From Streptomyces sp. WMMB303 (GTDB lineage: Bacteria > Actinomycetota > Actinomycetes > Streptomycetales > Streptomycetaceae), in NCBI RefSeq assembly GCF_029351045.1, contig NZ_JARKIN010000001.1:6293001-6357000 (forward strand): a DNA stretch of 64,000 nucleotides. Reading direction: 5' to 3'. Both the position numbers and the translations under genes were made by a program. Within the stretch, counting starts at the first letter, position 1; every line of letters starts with the position of its first letter. The notes beneath the pieces are model-generated. The model was not told the DNA's origin. It saw only the letters and a list, made by a program, of their open reading frames with translations, and made no database searches. Positions 59,113-64,000 of the stretch are shown in pieces.

Positions 59113-60996
59113 TCAGCGCGGGTACAGCGTGTCGATCTCGGTGGCGAAGTCCCGCACGATCGCCGCCCGCCGCAGCTTCATGGACGGGGTCAGATGCCCT
59201 TCCTCCTCGGTGAAGTCGTGCGGCAGCACGACGAACCTGCGGATCGACTCGGCCCGTGAGACCAGCGAGTTGGCCTCGTCCACGGCCTGCTGGAGATTGC
59301 GCAGCAGGTCCCCGTCCACCGCCAGCTCGGCCATGCTCAGCCGCTCCTTGCGGTGCATCCGGCACCAGTGTGCGAGCCCGTCCGGCTCCAGCGTCACCAG
59401 CGCCGTCACATACGGCCGGTTGTCGCCGATCACCAGGCACTGGCTGATCAGCGGATGCGCGCGCAGCCAGTCCTCCAGCGGAGCCGGGGCCAGATTCTTG
59501 CCCGCCGAAGTGATGATGAGGTCCTTCTTGCGCCCGGTGATGCTCAGATACCCCTCCGAGTCGAGCGCGCCCAGGTCGCCGGTGGGCAGCCACCCCTCCG
59601 CGTCCCGGTGCGGGAGCACGCTCCCGGTACGGGCTTCCCAGTAGCCGCCGAACACATGGTCGCCCTTGATCAGCACCTCGCCGTCGTCCGCGATCCGCAG
59701 CGCGGTGCCCGGCAGCGGCCAGCCCACCGTGCCCAGCCGGGGTTTGAGCGGCGGTGTGGCGGTCGTCGCCGCGGCCGTCTCCGTCAGCCCGTATCCCTCG
59801 TAGACGGTGACGCCCGCGCCCTCGAAGAACGCCGCGAGCCGGTGTCCGAGCGGGGAGCCGCCGCAGATGACGTACCGGCACCGGCCGCCCAGCGCCGACC
59901 GGATCCGGCGGTAGATCAGCGTGTCGTACAGTCCGCGCGCGGCCCGCAGCCCGAACCCGGGGCCGCCGCCGAAGCCGTGCTCCTGCGCCTCGACGGCCTC
60001 CCCGTACCGCTGCGCGATCCGCGCCCCGCGGTCGAACGAGGAGGCCCGGCCCATCCGCTCCGCGGTCGCCCGGCCGGTGTTGTAGATCTTCTCCAGCACG
60101 TACGGGATGCCCAGCAGGAACGTCGGCGCGAAGCTCGCCAGATCCGGGAGCAGATCCTCTGTCTTCAGACTCGGCGCGTGCCCGAGCCGCACGCGCGCCC
60201 GCAGGCAGCCGATGGCCACCATCCTGCCGAACACGTGCGACAGCGGCAGGAACAGCAGCGTCGAGGCCGGTTCGGACTGCTCACCGCGGAAGACCGGGTA
60301 CAGCAGCTCGACCGCGTTGTCGACCTCGGCGAAGAAATTCCCGTGCGTGAGCACGCAGCCCTTGGGCGGGCCCGTCGTACCCGAGGTGTAGATGAACGTC
60401 GCGATGCTCTGCGGACCCAACTGCGCCCGCCGCTGGGCGACCAGCTCGTCCGGCAGCTCCCGGCCCGCGTCCACCACATGGCCCACGGCGCCGGAACTGA
60501 ACTGCCACAGATGCTCCAGGCCCGGCAGGTTGCCGCGCTCGGCGCTGAGCATCCGGGTCTGCTCGACGTCCTCCACGAAGCAGGCCCGCGCCTGCGAGTC
60601 CTGCAGGATGTGCCGCGCCTGGAGCGCCGAGGAAGTGGGGTAGACCGGCACCGTGACCAGGCCCGCCGCCCAGGCGGCGAAGTCCGTGAGGGTCCACTCG
60701 TAGGTGGTGCGGGCCATGATGGCCAGCCGGTCGCCCGGCCGCAGGCCCAGCGCGATCAGGCCCTTGGCCATCGCCAGTACCTCGGCGGCGAGTTCGCGGG
60801 CCGTCATGTCCTGCCAGGTGCCGTCCCGGGCCTTGCGGCTGAGCACGGGCTCCTCGGGGGCCTCGGCGGCGTTGGTGAAGGGGATGTCGGCCAGCGAGCC
60901 GGCGGTCACCCGCGGCGCCAGCGGCGGAACGGAGACCTCGCGGACCCTGCCGTCCTCCACCTTCTTGTACGGCTCGACCAGTTGCACCGGTTGCAT
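59113..60996 (-). CDS. long-chain fatty acyl-CoA synthetase (AMP-binding)
   Basis: A 627-aa adenylate-forming enzyme that activates fatty acids with ATP and CoA. The P-loop is YTSGTTGPPKGCVLTHGN, then YEGYGLTETAA, YLSITGRKKDLIITSAGKN with the Gly-Arg-Lys hinge and catalytic Lys region. It resembles FadD15-type enzymes in length. Start ATG with AGGAAGGAGC upstream. It stands alone in the window. Confidence 0.92.
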   Translation of the reverse strand: MQPVQLVEPYKKVEDGRVREVSVPPLAPRVTAGSLADIPFTNAAEAPEEPVLSRKARDGTWQDMTARELAAEVLAMAKGLIALGLRPGDRLAIMARTTYEWTLTDFAAWAAGLVTVPVYPTSSALQARHILQDSQARACFVEDVEQTRMLSAERGNLPGLEHLWQFSSGAVGHVVDAGRELPDELVAQRRAQLGPQSIATFIYTSGTTGPPKGCVLTHGNFFAEVDNAVELLYPVFRGEQSEPASTLLFLPLSHVFGRMVAIGCLRARVRLGHAPSLKTEDLLPDLASFAPTFLLGIPYVLEKIYNTGRATAERMGRASSFDRGARIAQRYGEAVEAQEHGFGGGPGFGLRAARGLYDTLIYRRIRSALGGRCRYVICGGSPLGHRLAAFFEGAGVTVYEGYGLTETAAATTATPPLKPRLGTVGWPLPGTALRIADDGEVLIKGDHVFGGYWEARTGSVLPHRDAEGWLPTGDLGALDSEGYLSITGRKKDLIITSAGKNLAPAPLEDWLRAHPLISQCLVIGDNRPYVTALVTLEPDGLAHWCRMHRKERLSMAELAVDGDLLRNLQQAVDEANSLVSRAESIRRFVVLPHDFTEEEGHLTPSMKLRRAAIVRDFATEIDTLYPR

Positions 60997-61319
60997 GGTG
61001 ACGGCTCCTTCCTCGCATGTGCGGAGAGCTCCGTCCTCGCCCAGCGCCTGACGCGGCAGTAACCTTACCGAGGAGTAAATCTACGGGAGCGGGAGGAGTT
61101 CAGGGAATGCCCGCGCGCCACCTTCATCGGACACACACAGGACCGGCCCTCGTCCTCGCCGAGGGTGCCGCCCGGCCGTCCGGCACGCTCGTCCCCCCGG
61201 ACGACGACGGAAGGGCATCCCGAGGTAGCTGTGCGCGCCCGCAGCATGCTCGACCCGTAGGCACAGAAACGCCCCCCGCTCCGGCACTGCGCCGGGGCGG
61301 GGGGCTTCTGTTGTTGCCC
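60997..61319. other. intergenic region between the acyl-CoA synthetase and DUF397 genes
   Basis: A 323-nt region holding the synthetase promoter and the DUF397 operon terminator (61271-61305). GGGAGGAG lies upstream of an ATG at 61107, but the frame runs into the terminator and beyond without recognisable sequence, so no gene is called. Confidence 0.5.
61271..61305. terminator. terminator of the XRE/DUF397 operon
   Basis: A 15-bp stem (GCCCCCCGCTCCGGC against its complement, one G-T pair) with loop ACTGC. On the minus strand it lies 15 nt past the DUF397 stop and is followed by GTTTCTG; on the plus strand by TTCTGTTGTT, so it could work both ways. Confidence 0.75.
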
Positions 61320-61517
61320 CTACCGGTCGAGCCGGCGGTCAGCGACGCCCGCCACGAAGGTGGCCCACTGCTCCACACCGAAGGTGAGAACCGGTCCGCC
61401 GGTGCACTTACTGTCACGAGCGGCTACGCCATCGGCGGTGGGCGCCAGCTCAACGCATGCGCTTTGCCCGTTGCTGTAACTGGACTTGCGCCAGGCCAAA
61501 GTGTCAGTGGTGTTCAT
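61320..61517 (-). CDS. DUF397 protein, partner of the adjacent XRE regulator
   Basis: A 65-aa protein with the DUF397 signature WRKSSYSNGQSACVELA and a C-terminal F-EW-like QWATFVAGV. DUF397 proteins accompany XRE/DUF5753 regulators in WhiJ-like pairs of Streptomyces and are thought to modulate them. Its ATG lies inside the 3' end of the regulator gene (14-nt overlap). Confidence 0.85.
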   Translation of the reverse strand: MNTTDTLAWRKSSYSNGQSACVELAPTADGVAARDSKCTGGPVLTFGVEQWATFVAGVADRRLDR

Positions 61518-62391
61518 ATTGCTCCGCAACCTCCATCAAGAGGCGCCGTGTTGCCTCTTCGGTGAGTGAACGTTTCCAGATGTCGTCGAACGCCGTGTCG
61601 TAGCGAGCGACCTCGTCGGGCTTGTCGAGATACAGGTCTCCTGTGAAGCCGTCCGCGTAGACAGTCGGCGGCTCTGTGTCGGTGCCGTCGCCTGTCTGAG
61701 GGAACCGCAAAATCCCGAACTGCCCTGACATGACGCCACGGTGCAGACCCGCACTGAACGGGACTACCCGGAGTGTGACAGTCGGCAGTTCGGAGGCGTG
61801 CAACAGGTGGCGGAGCTGCTCCGCCATTTGGTGATGCCCGCCTACGGGGCGCCGTACTACTGCCTCGTTGAGAACGATGCGCAGTGTCGGGGCTGCCGAG
61901 CGACGTGTCAGCAAGGCCTGCCGCGCGATCCGCAGGTTCACACGGCGGGTGATCTCCTCCTCGTCATCGTCGGGGTTGTCCGTGCTGATGATCATGCGAG
62001 CGTAGTCGTCGGTCTGCAGGAGTCCGGGTACGAGTTCGCTCTCATACCAGTCGATGCGGGCGGCGGCTTCCTCCAGACCGATGAAGATGTCGAAGCGCTC
62101 CGGGATCACGTCGCCGTAGCTGTGCCACCACCCGCGCGCCTTGGTCTCTTTCGCGAGCCCCATGAGCGCTTTGGTGATGTCGGGCGAGGCGCCGTACACC
62201 TTGCACATCGTCTCCGCGTCGTGGCTGCGGAGTGACGTCTGACCGGTCTCGATCCGCCACATCTTCGCTTCGGACCACTCCAGCTCATGTGCGGCGGCGC
62301 GCACGGTGAACCTCGCTTGGTTCCTCAGATCGCGGAGGTACCGCCCCAGTTGCCGCCGCGGCACCGTGCTGCCTGTTGACCTCTCCGGCAT
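61504..62391 (-). CDS. XRE-family regulator with DUF5753 domain, WhiJ-like
   Basis: A 295-aa transcription factor. The N-terminal helix-turn-helix is near residues 15-70 (FTVRAAAHELEWSEAKMWRIE), and DUF5753 follows with WYESELVPGLLQTDDYARMI and LRIVLNEAVVRRPVGG. It is paired with DUF397 downstream and divergent from the tiny-ORF/radical-SAM operon, which it probably regulates. Confidence 0.9.
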   Translation of the reverse strand: MPERSTGSTVPRRQLGRYLRDLRNQARFTVRAAAHELEWSEAKMWRIETGQTSLRSHDAETMCKVYGASPDITKALMGLAKETKARGWWHSYGDVIPERFDIFIGLEEAAARIDWYESELVPGLLQTDDYARMIISTDNPDDDEEEITRRVNLRIARQALLTRRSAAPTLRIVLNEAVVRRPVGGHHQMAEQLRHLLHASELPTVTLRVVPFSAGLHRGVMSGQFGILRFPQTGDGTDTEPPTVYADGFTGDLYLDKPDEVARYDTAFDDIWKRSLTEEATRRLLMEVAEQYEHH

Positions 62392-62662
62392 CCCGCACCC
62401 TCCCTGAGCTCATTATGAAGGACTTCCGACACCACAAATGAAAGCGTCAACGCGCTCCATTCGCAATGCATGTCACCTATTTAGGGTCGGTTTCTGAATT
62501 TCCGCAGTGAAGTCTTGCAGATTCACAGTTCAGGGACCCACCCTTGTGGCTCGGCCGCAGCAACTTCGCGCCGCACAGGCGCTTTTGGGCTGCGGCTACG
62601 TGCGGCATCGGTCCTCCGGCTGCCCGCGAGACCTCGCAACGAACCTGCGGAGAGGTATCTCC
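62392..62662. other. divergent promoter region of the XRE regulator and tiny-ORF operon
   Basis: A 271-nt region, clearly less GC-rich near 62410-62520 than the flanks, as expected for divergent promoters. No operator with convincing symmetry was recognised. The plus-strand frame stays open upstream of the first small gene but has no start with a ribosome site. Confidence 0.5.
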
Positions 62663-62887
62663 ATGAGCTACCGCATCGGCGTTTACGTCATCGACCGGCG
62701 TACGAATTCGCTTGGCCGCGTCATGGGGCAGGACGGGCCCCACCTCTTACTGCGGCCCCCGCGCGGCGGCACCGAATGGAACTGCCCGCCCGCTGCGGCA
62801 CGGCTCGCCACCCAGGCCGAGTGCCACGACGCAGGTATCACCGCCAACGGCACCCCGCGCGCACCCCGCCATGGCACCCGCTCGTGA
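62663..62887 (+). CDS. 74-aa protein of the tiny-ORF operon
   Basis: A small basic protein beginning MSYRIGVYVIDRRTNSLGRV and containing HLLLRPPRGGTEWNCPP. Small proteins of this appearance are common beside XRE regulators in streptomycetes; function unknown. GGAGAGG precedes the ATG. Its stop overlaps the next start (GTGA). It is the first ORF of the plus-strand operon, divergent from the XRE regulator. Confidence 0.65.
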   Translation: MSYRIGVYVIDRRTNSLGRVMGQDGPHLLLRPPRGGTEWNCPPAAARLATQAECHDAGITANGTPRAPRHGTRS

Positions 62888-63114
62888 GGCGCGGCACGCG
62901 CACCGTCCAGCCCGGACGGTGCGCCTACTGCGAGACCGACCGGGACGAAACCGTGCAGGTCGCCGTCATCGAATGCGGCTCCGGCCCCCCCCCTCACGGC
63001 CTGCGCATGTGTCTCGCGCACGCAAGTCAGTACGCCGTCACCCGTCAGGCTCCGCCGCACCTCGCCGACGAGTTGGCGCACCTCTGGCGCAGACGGGAGG
63101 AGCAGGCCGAATGA
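62884..63114 (+). CDS. 76-aa zinc-finger-like protein of the tiny-ORF operon
   Basis: A small basic protein with a possible metal site: CAYCETD near residues 14-20 and MCLAHA near 47-52 (CxxC plus CxxH). A run of nine C residues at 62985-62993 codes for Pro residues and could slip in replication. GTG start coupled to the previous stop; its own stop overlaps the next ATG. Confidence 0.6.
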   Translation: MRRGTRTVQPGRCAYCETDRDETVQVAVIECGSGPPPHGLRMCLAHASQYAVTRQAPPHLADELAHLWRRREEQAE

Positions 63115-63233
63115 TCCGCAGAACGCGGCACCTCGTGATGACCACCTGCGGAATCGCCGGGCCGTTCCTACTGCTCGCGATCGGCTTCGGCACCGGCTTC
63201 ACCATCGCCGCCGCCCTCAGCAGCACCTCATGA
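63111..63233 (+). CDS. 40-aa single-helix membrane peptide
   Basis: A peptide with a basic N-terminus (MIRRTRHLVMTT) and one hydrophobic segment (GIAGPFLLLAIGFGTGFTIA). The ATG overlaps the preceding stop (ATGA), and the next ORF overlaps its own stop. Probably translated by coupling; role unknown. Confidence 0.5.
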   Translation: MIRRTRHLVMTTCGIAGPFLLLAIGFGTGFTIAAALSSTS

Positions 63234-63313
63234 CTCCCGCCCGCGCCGGACAGACGCCCACCGCGGCACACCCCGGCACCGGCGGGCCGCTCCCGGCCGA
63301 CGGCTGTTCCTGA
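63230..63313 (+). CDS. 27-aa peptide ending in GCS before the radical SAM gene, candidate RiPP precursor
   Basis: The ATG overlaps the preceding TGA (ATGA). The peptide starts MTPARAGQTP and ends LPADGCS, with one Cys two residues from the end. The reading frame stops inside the loop of a 16-bp hairpin, and a radical SAM gene follows 96 nt later. Peptide-hairpin-maturase order is common in RiPP operons, but the short length and plain sequence make this tentative. Confidence 0.35.
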   Translation: MTPARAGQTPTAAHPGTGGPLPADGCS

Positions 63314-63337
63314 CGTACACCGCCGTCGGCCGGGAGC
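63289..63337 (+). terminator. 16-bp hairpin between the tiny ORFs and the radical SAM gene
   Basis: A perfect stem (GCTCCCGGCCGACGGC and complement) with a 17-nt loop. The 27-aa ORF stops in the loop. With no T-run it may act as an attenuator or RNA-stability element that lowers expression of the downstream enzyme relative to the small ORFs. Confidence 0.65.
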
Positions 63338-63408
63338 ACACAGCGCACCACCCATGGCGACCGACGGATCAGGGTCGCACCCGCACATCCCGACGAGGAG
63401 GAGCACAC

Positions 63409-64000
63409 ATGCCCGCAGCACTTCCCGGCCTCGAATCCGTCGAGCTGGAGATCACCGGCACCTGCAACGCCGCGTGCCTGCACTGCTGTACTGGCAGCAG
63501 TCCCCAGACCCCGCAGGGCATCATGAGCCGCGAGGACTGGCAGCGCACCATCTCGGACGTGGCCGAGTTGGGTATCCCGATGGTGCAGTTCATCGGGGGC
63601 GAACCGACGCTCGCGCCATACCTGCCGCAGTTCATCGGCCAGGCTCTCGACGCCGGGCTCGGTGTCGAGGTGTACTCGAACCTCACGCACGTCCGCCCCT
63701 CCCTGTGGCGGCAGTTCGAGCGCGAAGGGGTGTGTCTGGCCACGTCCTACTACACCGATGACAGCGCCGAGCACGACAGGATCACGCAGACCCGCGGCGG
63801 TCTCGACCGCGTCCGCGCCAACATCGGCGAGGCCGTACAGCGGGGTATCCCGATGCGCGCCGGCATCGTCGAGGTCATCGACGGGCAGCGCGTCCACCAG
63901 GCCGCCGCCGAACTGCGTCGCATGGGCATCCAGCGCATTCGGATCGACCGGGCTCGGAAGGTGGGCCGCGCCGCTGAGCACGCCGCGACCGAGCCGACCG
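63409..64000 (+). CDS. radical SAM protein, truncated by the window end
   Basis: The first 197 residues of a radical SAM enzyme. The iron-sulfur motif is CNAACLHC (Cys19, Cys23, Cys26), the SAM-binding motif is FIGGEPTLAP (residues 61-70), and later strands include EVYSNLTHV and MRAGIVEVIDG. The N-terminal position of the motif and the GEP loop fit peptide-maturating or SPASM-type enzymes, but the C-terminus that would show a SPASM or RRE domain lies outside. GAGGAGG precedes the ATG. It is the last visible gene of the operon divergent from the XRE/DUF397 pair. Confidence 0.85.
   Translation, partial: MPAALPGLESVELEITGTCNAACLHCCTGSSPQTPQGIMSREDWQRTISDVAELGIPMVQFIGGEPTLAPYLPQFIGQALDAGLGVEVYSNLTHVRPSLWRQFEREGVCLATSYYTDDSAEHDRITQTRGGLDRVRANIGEAVQRGIPMRAGIVEVIDGQRVHQAAAELRRMGIQRIRIDRARKVGRAAEHAATEPT

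Noticed and set aside
61017..61565. A plus-strand ORF of 182 codons around the DUF397 gene
   Set aside because: It runs through a strong terminator and opposite DUF397 and lacks family features.

Overview
The window reads as chromosomal DNA of a high-GC actinomycete, most likely Streptomyces or a close relative. The evidence is the very GC-rich third codon positions, frequent GTG starts and 4-base start/stop overlaps, an extended proton-pumping nuoA-N operon with a Rex-type operator, the futalosine (Mqn) menaquinone route, and paired XRE/DUF5753, DUF397, DUF6879 and DUF5954 proteins, which are largely confined to this group. No tRNA, rRNA, CRISPR array, insertion sequence or phage module was seen.

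Layout. 1-9.5 kb: a RarD-type exporter, a two-gene ABC-2 transporter, a LolA/RseB-like secreted protein, a long-chain polyprenyl diphosphate synthase, fumarylacetoacetase and RecQ. 9.6-26.6 kb: a cupin and the complete 14-gene complex I operon, read right to left (nuoA at 26601 to nuoN at 10218). A Rex-like site lies upstream of nuoA, and a duplicated 87-bp block lies between nuoB and nuoC. 27.3-32.8 kb: an accessory island with an NlpC/P60 hydrolase, a small four-ORF minus-strand operon that looks like a RiPP locus (a 42-aa charged peptide translationally coupled to a protein-isoaspartate-methyltransferase homologue) and plus-strand DUF6879, XRE/DUF5753 and DUF5954 genes. 32.9-42.3 kb: menaquinone genes (a geranylgeranyl-reductase-like flavoprotein, menG, mqnC, mqnA) interleaved with a large zinc-ribbon membrane protein and a Ser/Thr kinase. 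Together with the polyprenyl synthase and nuo operon this is a respiratory neighbourhood: quinone side chain, head group, saturation, and the NADH dehydrogenase that reduces the quinone.

42.5-51 kb: a cold-shock protein, then a polyol-type catabolic cluster. It has a minus-strand operon (HAD phosphatase, 2-hydroxyacid dehydrogenase, FGGY kinase, DhaK-DhaL kinase, RpiB isomerase) opposite a DeoR regulator and a polyol-permease-family MFS transporter, with TAAC/GTTA inverted repeats in front of both transcription units. 51-58 kb: a DUF3224/WYL-regulator pair around a 13-bp-arm palindrome, a short stretch of decayed sequence, and a probable carnitine-degradation operon (BKACE cleavage enzyme, carnitine 3-dehydrogenase, thioesterase) behind an unusual XRE-TetR fusion regulator with two inverted repeats in its promoter region; a TauD dioxygenase follows. 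58-61 kb: a Gln/Pro/Gly-repeat membrane protein and an acyl-CoA synthetase. 61.3-64 kb: a second accessory module with an XRE/DUF5753 plus DUF397 pair, opposite a string of tiny overlapping ORFs that leads, through a 16-bp hairpin, into a radical SAM protein cut off by the window end.

The best candidates for undescribed biology are the imiditide-like locus at 28296-29862, the tiny-ORF/hairpin/radical-SAM locus at 62663-64000, and the in-frame duplicated relay ORF between nuoB and nuoC. All functional assignments come from reading motifs and context; no database search was run.
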